Shown here: piece after piece, positions 51,413-59,584 of the stretch
How positions within the stretch are numbered: position 1 is the stretch's first letter
How the letters are laid out: each line of letters begins with the position of its first letter
Source of the DNA: UBA2144 sp964506185
GTDB taxonomy: Bacteria; Patescibacteriota; Gracilibacteria; Peribacterales; Peribacteraceae
Assembly: GCA_964506185.1 (NCBI GenBank)
Contig: CAZDKL010000003.1
Location: 1 to 64,000, forward strand
Length of the DNA: 64,000 nt
Direction: 5' to 3'
Translations under genes and position numbers: made by a program
The notes under the pieces: generated by a model
Database searches by the model: none
What the model was told of the DNA's origin: nothing
Seen by the model: the letters and a program-made list of their open reading frames with translations, nothing else

Positions 51413-52124
51413 ATGACTAAGCGACGTTGGTGACCGTGCTCTGCAGTAGCGCGGACGCGCAAGTCGAGTTATCGCAACTCGGCGCGACGATTGTTATTGC
51501 TTGAACCGCTCGAGCAGCGCTTGCAGCTTGCAGCGGATTTGGAGTTGAGCTGGGCTGTGCCGATAGATGTCGAGAACGGATATGTCGTTGACTTATGCCT
51601 TTCGGCAAAAAGCAACGACGGACCGTCCTATGACGTCCTGATCCAAGCGGACATGCCGCAAGGATTCGCGCTCGGCGCGCCGGCGATGGACGAGGGGTGG
51701 GAGTTGACCGACGGAAAACTGCGTAACGCCATTGGGGACGTTCCCTCCGGCGAGACCGTGGTTGTTGGTCTCCCGCTCTACGGGGTTGGCTTGGTTGAAG
51801 ACGAGGTCGTCGATCTGCTCGCGGATGCTATCGTGGGCGAGGAAGACACGGATCCCTCCAACAACCGGGTCGAGGCGCAGATGAAGGTTCGGAGCGCTCG
51901 GAGGTTCGACGTTGATGATAATGGTGGAGTATATCCCTCGGACGTACTTGCCATTATCAACGACATCAACCGGAACGGTTCGCGGGCACTTCCCGCGCCG
52001 ATCCCGTCTGATTTCGTTCCGCCGACCGACCCGCCCCCGACCGACCCGCCGGGGGACACCGCGTCGCAGCCGGGCAATCAGCAGGTCGGCGAACCGGTGG
52101 AAGAAGAAGGGCACCTAGGGCCGC
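51413..52124 (+). CDS. Planctomycete-type extracellular protein, N-terminal part (cut by gap)
   Basis: AAAGGG lies 8 nt before ATG 51413, which opens MTKRRW and then meets an in-frame TGA (51431-51433); without it the frame continues with a basic stretch and LLLLEPLEQRLQLAAD (from TTG 51491), the LExLExR sorting signal of planctomycete extracellular proteins. A beta-rich domain (YDVLIQADMPQGFAL) and a dockerin-like segment FDVDDNGGVYPSDVLAIIND (about 51906-51970) follow, then a PPTDPPPTDPP linker cut at the gap. The TGA may be an error, a real break, or the true start may be TTG 51491. Strongly GC-rich. Confidence 0.65.
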
Positions 52125-52134
52125 NNNNNNNNNN
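52125..52134. other. Assembly gap of 10 N
   Basis: The flanks are near-duplicates: PIPSDFVPPTDPPPTDPP...TASQPGNQQVGEPVEEEGHLG before, and PIPAAFAPPTDPPPTDPP...TASQPVNQNVGERVQEDVHLG after. The two sides are in different frames across 10 N, so the real gap length must differ. Confidence 0.9.
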
Positions 52135-52136
52135 CG

Positions 52137-53180
52137 CCGATCCCGGCTGCTTTCGCTCCGCCGACCGACCCGCCCCCCACGGATCCTCCGCCTACGGATC
52201 CTCCCCCGACCGACCCGCCGACGCCCGCCTTTACGGTGGAAACCGCGTCGCAGCCGGTCAATCAGAATGTCGGGGAACGGGTGCAAGAAGATGTGCACCT
52301 AGGGACGCCCCGTTTCGTTCACAGCGAGATGGATCCTCTTGCGGTCGACGCAGCGTTCACCATCGGATGGTCGAACGTTACGTATCCGCCGCGGGATGAC
52401 GACGTGATGGAGCCCACTTTCATTACCGAGACCACTGTGGTCGAGGTCGCGACGGGCAACACAGTCAGCGTCGAGCCGGTGGGTGATACGGAGAAGGTGT
52501 CGGATGTCCGGATCGAACAGGGCTACGTTGCTCATTTGGGCGCCATTCTGAGTGGCGCGGAGTACAACGTTCTGGTCGATTTCAGCGCCGGTGCGTACCG
52601 CGGGGACGAGGTTGACCTGACCGTCGAAGGCGTTCAGTTCAATACGGTGGAGGTCGTTGCAGACCCGCCGCCGCAGGTTGATCCGCCCAGTCCGCCGCCG
52701 CCGCCAACGCCGCCAACCACGATGTTCGTTATCCAGGAAGGTTCGCCTTCCGAGACCGTCGTGGCGCCGGGTGACATCGAAGTCGTCGCTATCGTGGGGG
52801 AGACGTATTCCCTTCCGGACGACTCCCTGTGGACAGGGCTGACGGTTTCGGCTTCGGTCGGAACCACGGATGCCATCGGCTTCGGCTGGTGGATGGCTGA
52901 TACCGACGGTGATGGTGCCTTCGAGGCAATCACCGACCCGGTCCAGCCCGTCAACGGCGTGTTGACGTTCCAGGCTCCGGTCGCAGGCGGGCTCAATGTC
53001 ACACAAGATGTTGTGCCCTGGCGGATCGAACTCGACATCCTGGCGGAGCCCATGAACATGGGTCAGCCGTTCCGGCTGGCCGTGGATAGCCTCCTTGCCG
53101 AATTGGCGGAGGACGGCAGTGTGATCGATATCGACTTCGACGATTCCGAACTCCAGACCCTATTGCGGGTCGAGGACTAG
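52137..53180 (+). CDS. Planctomycete-type extracellular protein, C-terminal part
   Basis: Continues after the gap in one open frame with a Pro/Thr/Asp repeat linker (PPTDPPPTDPP), then TASQPVNQNVGERVQEDVHL, a cohesin- or cadherin-like beta domain (about 52320-52660), a second Pro linker and a last beta domain with GFGWWMADTDGDGAFEAI. GWWMADTDGDG also resembles AWWMDTDGDF in the next gene. It is probably an exported, surface or extracellular matrix protein. No enzyme motif is seen. The first gene and its neighbour form a tandem pair on the plus strand, separated by hairpins. Confidence 0.65.
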   Translation, partial: PIPAAFAPPTDPPPTDPPPTDPPPTDPPTPAFTVETASQPVNQNVGERVQEDVHLGTPRFVHSEMDPLAVDAAFTIGWSNVTYPPRDDDVMEPTFITETTVVEVATGNTVSVEPVGDTEKVSDVRIEQGYVAHLGAILSGAEYNVLVDFSAGAYRGDEVDLTVEGVQFNTVEVVADPPPQVDPPSPPPPPTPPTTMFVIQEGSPSETVVAPGDIEVVAIVGETYSLPDDSLWTGLTVSASVGTTDAIGFGWWMADTDGDGAFEAITDPVQPVNGVLTFQAPVAGGLNVTQDVVPWRIELDILAEPMNMGQPFRLAVDSLLAELAEDGSVIDIDFDDSELQTLLRVED

Positions 53181-53206
53181 GGATCCTGAAACCAATGAGG
53201 AGCGAA

Positions 53207-53240
53207 CCGAATCGCCTGGGTCAACCCCGGGCGATTTCGC
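53207..53240 (+). terminator. Hairpin after the first island gene
   Basis: CGAATCGCCTGGG (53208-53220) pairs with CCCCGGGCGATTTCG (53225-53239) around a short loop. No T run follows, so its role as a terminator is uncertain. Confidence 0.5.
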
Positions 53241-53249
53241 TATGTACAT

Positions 53250-53335
53250 ATTCTGAACCTTGATTCACATGATTTAAGTAGGGGCACAGCGCGCTGTGCC
53301 CCTACTTGTTTAATTCATTGTGTGAATCATGGTCA
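53250..53335. repeat. TCTGAACC...GATTCACA inverted repeat element with GC palindrome
   Basis: TGATTCACA and TGTGAATCA form the outer arms; inside, GTAGGGGCACAGCG and CGCTGTGCCCCTAC make a perfect 28-bp palindrome. TCTGAACC at its left is shared with the element at 59334-59425. Confidence 0.7.
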
Positions 53336-53513
53336 AAATAGGGATATCTAGGCATGTGTAGAGGAGAGGCTTTTTAACAAGATATTTGGCGAGAATAAGC
53401 CATTTTAGGTGTTATAAATAGTCTCAGTAAGGAGATATCAGTGGTTTTTAAACGCATGTCAAATTTTGGCTAGCGCTAGCCATTATATTGATGTTTGACA
53501 AAGTAAAATAATG

Positions 53514-53542
53514 TTGACAAATAGCATTAAAATACGTATATT
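53514..53542 (+). promoter_or_regulatory. Promoter of the second GC-rich island gene
   Basis: TTGACA at 53514-53519, a 17-nt spacer and TATATT at 53537-53542. The leader of about 100 nt contains GGTTTTACGGTGC / GCATCGTCC...AAACC, a hairpin with an ATGA tetraloop, before the Shine-Dalgarno sequence GGAG. Confidence 0.7.
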
Positions 53543-53651
53543 ATTTCGGCTTAAGCGCTAAGAGCCAGTTGGATTTACAAGGTTTTACGGTGCATGAGCA
53601 TCGTCCTTTGAAACCAATGGTGGCTTTTAGAACCCTTATGGAGATCTGAGT

Positions 53652-56513
53652 ATGTTTTTGAACACGAAGCGCGCGTTTGGTTTGACTCGTCGTCAAAGCC
53701 GAAAGGGTCGTGGTTTGCGTCGTCGTCAGAGCCGAAACGGTTTTCGCACGTCGAGGATTGAGTCTCTGCCCGACCGGTGTATGCTCACGGCGCTATCGCC
53801 GTTTGTTTCGCCGATCGAAATGGACAGCTCGGACTTGAACGATGCCCACTACGCCATCGTGGCAGGGCCTCACCTGAGTGATCCGGCAGAGTGTGACATC
53901 GATTTTCCCGTTGGGATGCCGGTTGACTCCAACCCCATTCCGGACGAGCTTGTCGGTGGGAACGGGCAGGGCGACTTTGTTATTCTTCCGCCGTTCCGTC
54001 CCAAAGCCCAAGCCGTGGTGGTGACGCCCGATGTCTATGACGGTTGGGCCGACGAGAGGTATCCTCATGCGACAGGCGCAGAAGAGTTGGTCGTGGCCTT
54101 TGGGCCGGGCACCATTCTCGAGGAAATGGATTACCAGATTCTCGGCGCCGACGGTGCGGTTGCGCTGGGTACGCTCAGCGTCGACATCGATATGGACGGC
54201 TACCCCGATTTCGAATTGGCTTCGGACAGCGGTATCGATGGTGAGCTAAACTTCGACCTCGGTTGGGGCTATGCGATTCCGGAAGGCAGCTTGTCGTTGA
54301 CGGTTGAAATCGAATTTGCCGATGGCGCCGAGGCTGGCATCTACCAGCTCTCGGAGCCGGACGTGCAAATGTCCCACTGGGGACACGGTGTCAACGTCAT
54401 CAACACAGGATACGCCAACCCGGAGATCACCTACGAGGTGCTGGCCGACATGCGCATCAGCATCGACGGCCCCGCCTCACAGACTTTCCAGGCAGGCGAC
54501 AACGACGTCGTTCTCGCAGATGTCAACATCGATGTCAGCGAGGCGGTCACCATGTACACATCCATCCTCGTTGAGGGTAACCAGTCCCTCGAGGATCTCG
54601 TGATGCGTGATACGGCGACCGGCCAGACCGTCGAGTTGGAAGCGGATTCCTACGGTACCTTCGCGGGCGCCCAGGTCTACACCACTTCCTATATCGACAT
54701 GCGGTCAGAGGGCTTGCACACATGGCAAGTCATCGGCGACGTCGTTGACACGGCAGAGCCCGGCAACACGTTCGAGGTTTCGGTCCTGAATGACGCGGAC
54801 GTCGAAGGTCGATGGTTCGGAACCTACGCCTATCAAATGGATGGCGGAGGTGGGGTGCAAATCACCCCCGAAGGGAGAATCTCGGGTAACCGGCACAGTG
54901 TCGGCGACCCGCCTCGCTTCAATGTCGTCCAGATCGCGACCGGAACAACCGACGTGGCCGTCGAGAATCAGCATGTGACGTTGATGCGTTACGAAGGTCT
55001 CGCAAATGGCGCCGACCTTCTGATGACCGAATTGGTCGTCCAGGCCGACGCTGGCGAGTTCGTGAATGTCACGGACCTTGCCTGGTGGATGGACACCGAC
55101 GGCGACTTTGTCGTCGATACCATCCTCGAAGACGGAGTGGGTGCTACGGAGTCCGGCGGTTGGTGGACTGCACAGTTCGCCGATCCGGCTGGCGGTGGCT
55201 ATGTCTACCCAGATGGTCAGGTGATCGTCTCGGAAGTGCATGCCAAAGCCAGCTCGTCACTGATGCCGGACAACACACTGCAAGTCGGCCTCGGCACGAT
55301 TCTGATCGACGACTTCATTCGTGTCGAGATGTTGGACGACGGATCAACGCTGAACTCGAATGGCATCAACACCAATGGTGCTGGACCGGAAGATGCGCAG
55401 ATCATCGTTACGACAACCGATTCGATCGTGTGGACGTTCGAGTCGCAGGGTGACCTGTACGTCACCACGGATACCACGCCGGTCAACAATCCGTATTTGC
55501 TGGCTTCCACCCTCGAGGAGGGAGTACAGCGGGTACAGTTGGAGTCCTCGGGTACAGAGCCCATCGACGTCACGGACCTTCGTTGGTCAGTGGTCGCCGG
55601 CGAGGGCATCTCGATCGATCGTCTGCAGGTGTACGAAGCGGGTGAAGCAACGCCGATTGGCTACGCTACCCGCGGTGCGGCTGCTATGTCGGGCACGGAT
55701 GCCGACTTCGCGTTGGATACCGAGTCTCGCCAAGTGGTCGTGGAGGATCGCAAGGACCTCATCGTCTGGCCGCAAATGCATGGTGACGTGGAAGGCGCGA
55801 TGAGTGTTGAGCAGATTCAGTTGGCTCTTCACAGTGTTGAGGCTCGGGGCGATGTCTCGAGCAACAACCTCGTTCAGAACGATGGTGACGCGACCGCCGA
55901 GGGGGAAATCCTCATCGGCGTGAGCACACCCGGACCGAATCAGCCCGTCTCGGGCGTTGAGAGCGAAGTGGTGTTCGCAGCTCCCTCGGGGGCTACCAAC
56001 GTTCACGACTCGCCAAGCGGTTCGCAGATCTTCGTTGGAAGTGACGACGTGCACATGGCCAAGATCAGCGCGTCGTCTCACGACAACACCAAGAACGGGT
56101 CGAACGATTTGCTGATGAGGACGTTCGTCTACTATGTCAACATGATCAACGTGGAGGCATCGACGGACGGATTCGCTCTCTACAACGCGGGCGACTCGCT
56201 CAATACCATGTCGCCGACCAGCATCACCTATGCGGATGGCACGGCTGTGACCACTCCGACGGTGAACCAGTCCGTGCGGCTGGTCTTCGAGGGAGTGAAC
56301 GATCACATCATGGCCGAGATCGACCAGGGCGCGGATGAGACGTTCGGTCTTCGAATGAACGTGACCAATCCGAATACGTCCACGGTGGGTCAGGTCTCTA
56401 GCCTGCGGGCGAGCCTGAGCCTCATCGACAGCGTGTTCGGAGACGAAGAGAACGACTTCCTCGGGTTCGGTTTGCCCGAGACGGATCTCTATGGTCCGTT
56501 TCTCATGAGCTGA
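53652..56513 (+). CDS. Planctomycete-type extracellular multi-domain protein
   Basis: A 953-residue, strongly GC-rich gene product. The N terminus is very basic (RRQSRKGRGLRRRQSRN) and is followed by SRIESLPDRCMLTAL, the planctomycete-type LExLxxRxLL sorting signal. The rest is a series of beta-rich domains without enzyme motifs. GDLYVTTDTTPV near residue 599 and RGDVSSNNLVQNDGDATAEG near 731 match, with the same spacing of about 130 residues, motifs of the native SLH/DUF4215 protein at 34.9-37.4 kb. GGAG at 53640-53643 is 8 nt before ATG 53652. It is probably an exported surface protein. Confidence 0.8.
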   Translation: MFLNTKRAFGLTRRQSRKGRGLRRRQSRNGFRTSRIESLPDRCMLTALSPFVSPIEMDSSDLNDAHYAIVAGPHLSDPAECDIDFPVGMPVDSNPIPDELVGGNGQGDFVILPPFRPKAQAVVVTPDVYDGWADERYPHATGAEELVVAFGPGTILEEMDYQILGADGAVALGTLSVDIDMDGYPDFELASDSGIDGELNFDLGWGYAIPEGSLSLTVEIEFADGAEAGIYQLSEPDVQMSHWGHGVNVINTGYANPEITYEVLADMRISIDGPASQTFQAGDNDVVLADVNIDVSEAVTMYTSILVEGNQSLEDLVMRDTATGQTVELEADSYGTFAGAQVYTTSYIDMRSEGLHTWQVIGDVVDTAEPGNTFEVSVLNDADVEGRWFGTYAYQMDGGGGVQITPEGRISGNRHSVGDPPRFNVVQIATGTTDVAVENQHVTLMRYEGLANGADLLMTELVVQADAGEFVNVTDLAWWMDTDGDFVVDTILEDGVGATESGGWWTAQFADPAGGGYVYPDGQVIVSEVHAKASSSLMPDNTLQVGLGTILIDDFIRVEMLDDGSTLNSNGINTNGAGPEDAQIIVTTTDSIVWTFESQGDLYVTTDTTPVNNPYLLASTLEEGVQRVQLESSGTEPIDVTDLRWSVVAGEGISIDRLQVYEAGEATPIGYATRGAAAMSGTDADFALDTESRQVVVEDRKDLIVWPQMHGDVEGAMSVEQIQLALHSVEARGDVSSNNLVQNDGDATAEGEILIGVSTPGPNQPVSGVESEVVFAAPSGATNVHDSPSGSQIFVGSDDVHMAKISASSHDNTKNGSNDLLMRTFVYYVNMINVEASTDGFALYNAGDSLNTMSPTSITYADGTAVTTPTVNQSVRLVFEGVNDHIMAEIDQGADETFGLRMNVTNPNTSTVGQVSSLRASLSLIDSVFGDEENDFLGFGLPETDLYGPFLMS

Positions 56514-56566
56514 AAAGCCACCAATGCAGACCCTTAGTTGGGTTTGCTGTCAATCAAGGACTTGTG

Positions 56567-56599
56567 CCTGGCCACCATCGCGTGGTCAGGTGCTTTTTT
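56567..56599 (+). terminator. Intrinsic terminator after the second island gene
   Basis: CCTGGCCAC (56567-56575) pairs with GTGGTCAGG (56582-56590), followed by TGC and a run of six T. Its T run touches the pheS stop codon on the other strand. Confidence 0.85.
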
Positions 56600-57629
56600 A
56601 AAATTGCCTCAAAAACCTAACGTCACCAGGGAATAGTTCTCGGATACTTTTAATCTGATGCTTGATCATTACCATGCGATCAATACCGAATCCGAATGCA
56701 AATCCCTGCCACTTATCAGGATCAATATCACAATTTTTAAGTACATTCGGATGAACCATTCCGCATCCGACAACTTCCAGCCAATCGCCCTCCTTAGTTT
56801 TATCCTCACCTGTCCATCTCATATCCATTTCCAATCCCGGTTCAACAAATGGGAAGTAGCCCGTGCGGAATCTAAATTCAGCATCGGGAGTTACAAGTTC
56901 CTGCACACACTTAATCATTACAGCTTTCATGTTAGCCAAAGTAATATCTTTACCAACCATTAATCCTTCCAATTGATGGAACATAGGGGAGTGCGTTGCA
57001 TCATCATCTTTCCTGTAAGTCTTACCTGGAAAAATTGCTCTAAGCGGCGGTTTGTTCTTTTGCATGTATCTGATCTGACACGGAGAAGTGTGCGCGCGAA
57101 GAGTCAGTCTGTTATCAGGTGGGGTTTTCTTTTTCATGTAGAAAACATCAGCCCAGTCACGCGCTGCATGATCTTTTGGAAAATTCAGCAAATCAAAATT
57201 ATATTCTTCCGGCTCAATCTCCGGACCGTGCATCACATCAAATCCCATTCTTCCAAATACTTCTTCAGCATGTCTTATAAATTCAGGTATCAGATGAAGG
57301 TGCCCGCGTTCTTTTTCCGGAAGATCCAGAGTAATATCAATTGAATCGCTTTTTGAAAGTTGATCTCCTGTAGGAGTTTCCAATTCAGTTTTCAGCTTCT
57401 CCAATTCTTCAACCAGAATTTGTTTCTGTTCATTAAGTTCTTTTGCCTGCGTGACTCTCTGTTTAGGATCCAGATCTTTAAGTTCCTTCATGGCCAGAGT
57501 CATAACGCCTTGTTTTCGCCCGAATAGTTCCTGTTCAATATCCTCAAGATCATTCAAGGTTGAGACTTTCTTTATCTTCTTTGCATATTCCGCCCACTTG
57601 CCAGCGTTGGGTTTCGAGCTATTAGACAT
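56598..57629 (-). CDS. pheS: Phenylalanyl-tRNA synthetase alpha subunit
   Basis: A 343-residue catalytic subunit that charges tRNA-Phe. N-terminal coiled coil, then class II motifs: motif 1 GFDVMHGPEIEPEEYNFD, motif 2 FPGKTYRKDDDATHSPMFHQ and motif 3 GFAFGFGIDRMVMIKH; RAHTSPCQIRYM is also typical. TATAAT lies 11 nt upstream of the ATG. The beta-subunit gene (pheT), usually next to it, is not in the window. Confidence 0.95.
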   Translation of the reverse strand: MSNSSKPNAGKWAEYAKKIKKVSTLNDLEDIEQELFGRKQGVMTLAMKELKDLDPKQRVTQAKELNEQKQILVEELEKLKTELETPTGDQLSKSDSIDITLDLPEKERGHLHLIPEFIRHAEEVFGRMGFDVMHGPEIEPEEYNFDLLNFPKDHAARDWADVFYMKKKTPPDNRLTLRAHTSPCQIRYMQKNKPPLRAIFPGKTYRKDDDATHSPMFHQLEGLMVGKDITLANMKAVMIKCVQELVTPDAEFRFRTGYFPFVEPGLEMDMRWTGEDKTKEGDWLEVVGCGMVHPNVLKNCDIDPDKWQGFAFGFGIDRMVMIKHQIKSIRELFPGDVRFLRQF

Positions 57630-57655
57630 ATTTTGCAGTAATTATACTATAAACA

Positions 57656-57778
57656 TGTAATTGAAAGTTGAAAATGGTAAATGGAAAATACGCAAGCGAG
57701 TATGATGCTATCCTTTGCTTGGTGCATATAGCATTTTCCATTTACCACTTACAATTTACCATTTAGCTTTGAATACTC
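57656..57778. repeat. ATGGTAAATGGAAAAT word-repeat inverted element
   Basis: GAAAATGGTAAATGGAAAAT at the left pairs with ATTTTCCATTTACCA words at the right. The same left arm recurs at 58770-58800. It covers the presumed upstream part of the next gene. Confidence 0.65.
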
Positions 57779-58131
57779 TTCTATTCGGAATAATACTCTC
57801 GGCTCTCTTCTCCTCAACATCTCTACTTGTTGTCCTTTTGCGCGTTAGTCCGCTAACGGCGCCTGTGCAGGCTATACCTGCTTTCTTTCTGAGTTTCTTT
57901 TTGACAGTTAGCACAGTTGGAGCGCTTTGCTTTATTGGGCTATGGAAAATTTTGCCAACTCATACTTGGGATATGGGAAAGTTAACAAGCATTGCACTTA
58001 GACAAGGAATCCTTCTTGGCATAAGTTTGACTGTTATAGTACTGTTTCATCAGCTGAATCTACTTAACTGGTGGATTGGGATTTTGATAGTTGCTGTTTC
58101 AGTTTTAATTGAGTTGGCGCTTGATCACTGA
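57769..58131 (+). CDS. Small membrane protein of unknown function
   Basis: A 120-residue protein with about four hydrophobic helices (SALFSSTSLLVVLLRV, IPAFFLSFFLTVSTVGALCF, IALRQGILLGISLTVIVLF, WWIGILIVAVSVLIELAL). The frame is open upstream to ATG 57715, but that part is the translated repeat element; the TTG at 57769 is the likely start, though this is not certain. No family recognised. Confidence 0.55.
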   Translation: MNTLLFGIILSALFSSTSLLVVLLRVSPLTAPVQAIPAFFLSFFLTVSTVGALCFIGLWKILPTHTWDMGKLTSIALRQGILLGISLTVIVLFHQLNLLNWWIGILIVAVSVLIELALDH

Positions 58132-58197
58132 AAACGAGTGAGTAGTGTGTAGTGAGTAGTTTGCTGCTTCCTACACACTACTCACTACACACTTATT
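58130..58197. repeat. GAGTAGTGTGTAGTGAG word-repeat hairpin
   Basis: GAGTGAGTAGTGTGTAGTGAG pairs with CTACACACTACTCACTACAC, between convergent genes. It is related to 12413-12465. Confidence 0.6.
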
Positions 58198-58762
58198 TAT
58201 AGTTCAAAAAATCCTCAAGAGCTTTAAAGTCATCAAACAGCGACTGCCTCAAGTTCCCATTATGAAGTGCGGCAGCTGGGTGATAGATGGGGAAGATCGT
58301 TACCCCAGCTATGTCACCCTGAGCTTGTCGAAGGGTTTGAGGCTTGCCATGCGCATTTGTAATACTGAGTTTTTGAAAAAAGTGTTGAAGTGCGTGTCGA
58401 CCGAGCGGAACTATCACCTTCGGTTTAATAAGAGCAATCTCCATCTTTAACCATGGCATGCATTGTTCCTTTTCTTCGGGAAGGGGATCTCTGTTATCAG
58501 GAGGTCTGTATTTAACTACGTTGGAAATGTAAACGTCTTCGCGTTTAAGGCCGATTGATTCAAGGAGTTCATCCAAAAACTTTCCCGCGGGTCCCACAAA
58601 CGGCCGTCCAAGCTCATCCTCTTTTGCGCCCGGAGCTTCTCCTATAAACATAATATCTGCATTGAAGTTGCCTTCGCCCAAGACGGGATTGGCGTTCTTT
58701 GCAAGTTCGCAACCGTTCCATTCTTTTAGCTTCTCCTGCAGTTGTGGAATTGTCAGAGTCAT
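58193..58762 (-). CDS. Family 4 uracil-DNA glycosylase lacking two cluster cysteines
   Basis: A 189-residue enzyme that removes uracil from DNA. Family motifs: GEAPGAKEDELGRPFVGPAG and the late IYHPAAALHN. Family 4 enzymes hold a 4Fe-4S cluster with four cysteines. Here only two are kept (GCELAK and EQCMPW); the first reads Trp (EWNGC) and the third Tyr (VVKYRPP for VVKCRPP). Residues about 141-150 (TLRQAQGD) are the in-frame translation of the dispersed repeat at 58313-58338, inserted before the catalytic loop. It is probably a true glycosylase without the usual cluster. Confidence 0.88.
   Translation of the reverse strand: MTLTIPQLQEKLKEWNGCELAKNANPVLGEGNFNADIMFIGEAPGAKEDELGRPFVGPAGKFLDELLESIGLKREDVYISNVVKYRPPDNRDPLPEEKEQCMPWLKMEIALIKPKVIVPLGRHALQHFFQKLSITNAHGKPQTLRQAQGDIAGVTIFPIYHPAAALHNGNLRQSLFDDFKALEDFLNYK
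58313..58338. repeat. GAGCTTGTCGAAGG repeat inserted in the uracil-DNA glycosylase gene
   Basis: CACCCTGAGCTTGTCGAAGGGT; the same word family appears at about 7838, 32015 and 45614. It is in frame inside the coding region. Confidence 0.8.
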
Positions 58763-58850
58763 ATAAGTAATTGAAAGTTGAAAATGGTAAATGGAAAATT
58801 ATCTCTATTGGAAGGCATTATCCACTTTCCACTTACAACTTACAATTTAA
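58763..58850. repeat. ATGGTAAATGGAAAAT word-repeat element, second copy
   Basis: GAAAATGGTAAATGGAAAAT at the left and CCACTTTCCACTTACAAC words at the right. It shares its left arm with 57656-57778. Confidence 0.6.
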
Positions 58851-59296
58851 TACTTTCCTTTTACTTCTTCAATCCTGGCCTTCACCTTAGCTTTTAGAGC
58901 CTCATCTCCTTCAGCAAGAATTCTAATTGCACTCAATGCCGCATTCTTTGGATGAAGTACGGTCATTACTGGAACATCAGAAGGCATTCTTAAGCTCGAA
59001 TGCAAATCAACCTGATACTCTTCGAGCCCTTGTGCTGGCGGACAAGTGATAACTGGATGAACTGAACTTCCTGCAACAACTCCGCCAAGTCCGTTGCTCA
59101 TACCTGCAATCGTAATCAGCACTTGGGGCTGAGGATCGTCATTAAGCCCATTCACAATCTCCACAACCTTCTCCGGTACTTTATGAGCTGATGCGACAAT
59201 GGTTTCTGATGGAACATCAAATTCCCCAAGGAAATCTGAAATCTTTTTTGCGTGGTCCGAGTCAGATGCCGAACCAAGAATTAGGGTTACTTTCAT
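58847..59296 (-). CDS. purE: Class II-like AIR carboxylase / CAIR mutase
   Basis: A 149-residue enzyme of purine synthesis. GSASDSDHAKKI and SAHKVPEKVVE match PurE. The active-site stretch AGMSNGLGGVVAG is of the class II kind (animal-type AGRSNGLG), not the class I AGGAAHLPG form, so it probably carboxylates AIR directly with CO2 rather than rearranging N5-CAIR. purK is not seen nearby, which fits class II. This is motif reading, not proof. Confidence 0.88.
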   Translation of the reverse strand: MKVTLILGSASDSDHAKKISDFLGEFDVPSETIVASAHKVPEKVVEIVNGLNDDPQPQVLITIAGMSNGLGGVVAGSSVHPVITCPPAQGLEEYQVDLHSSLRMPSDVPVMTVLHPKNAALSAIRILAEGDEALKAKVKARIEEVKGKY

Positions 59297-59333
59297 AGTG
59301 GTTTGATTATAGGGAAATATTTATTGGCGTCTA

Positions 59334-59425
59334 TTGTCTGAACCATGATTTTCATTATTTAAGGATTATCTTGATTACAGGGAATTACTTTAATCCTGTT
59401 TATCTTTCAATCCTTTAATCATGGT
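59334..59425. repeat. TCTGAACCATGATT inverted repeat element
   Basis: TCTGAACCATGATT ... AATCATGGTCA outer arms, with AAGGATTATCTTGATTACAGG and CCTGTTTATCTTTCAATCCTT inner arms. It shares its outline with the element at 53250-53335 and with widespread TCTGAACCATGATT-type repeats in other bacteria. Confidence 0.65.
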
Positions 59426-59584
59426 CAAAAAACCCCAGATACACCGCCTCAGTGTATCAGGGATCTGGGCTTGCAAGCCCTTCTCGGGGGGCCAAGAGGT
59501 CCCCAGGTTTCCGCATTCGAGCGCTTAGCATTTTCAGGATCTGGATACAGAACACTGCCAGTGCTTTCGAGAGACGAACGGAAG

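Noticed and set aside
51413..51500. UGA recoding (as in Gracilibacteria/Absconditabacteria)
   Set aside because: TGA is a normal stop in argG, ribE and other genes, and no other native gene has an in-frame TGA.
51593..53059. Several long frames opposite or out of frame within the GC-rich island
   Set aside because: High G+C makes stop-free frames common; only the frames with the sorting signal, dockerin-like segment and Pro/Thr linker look like protein.
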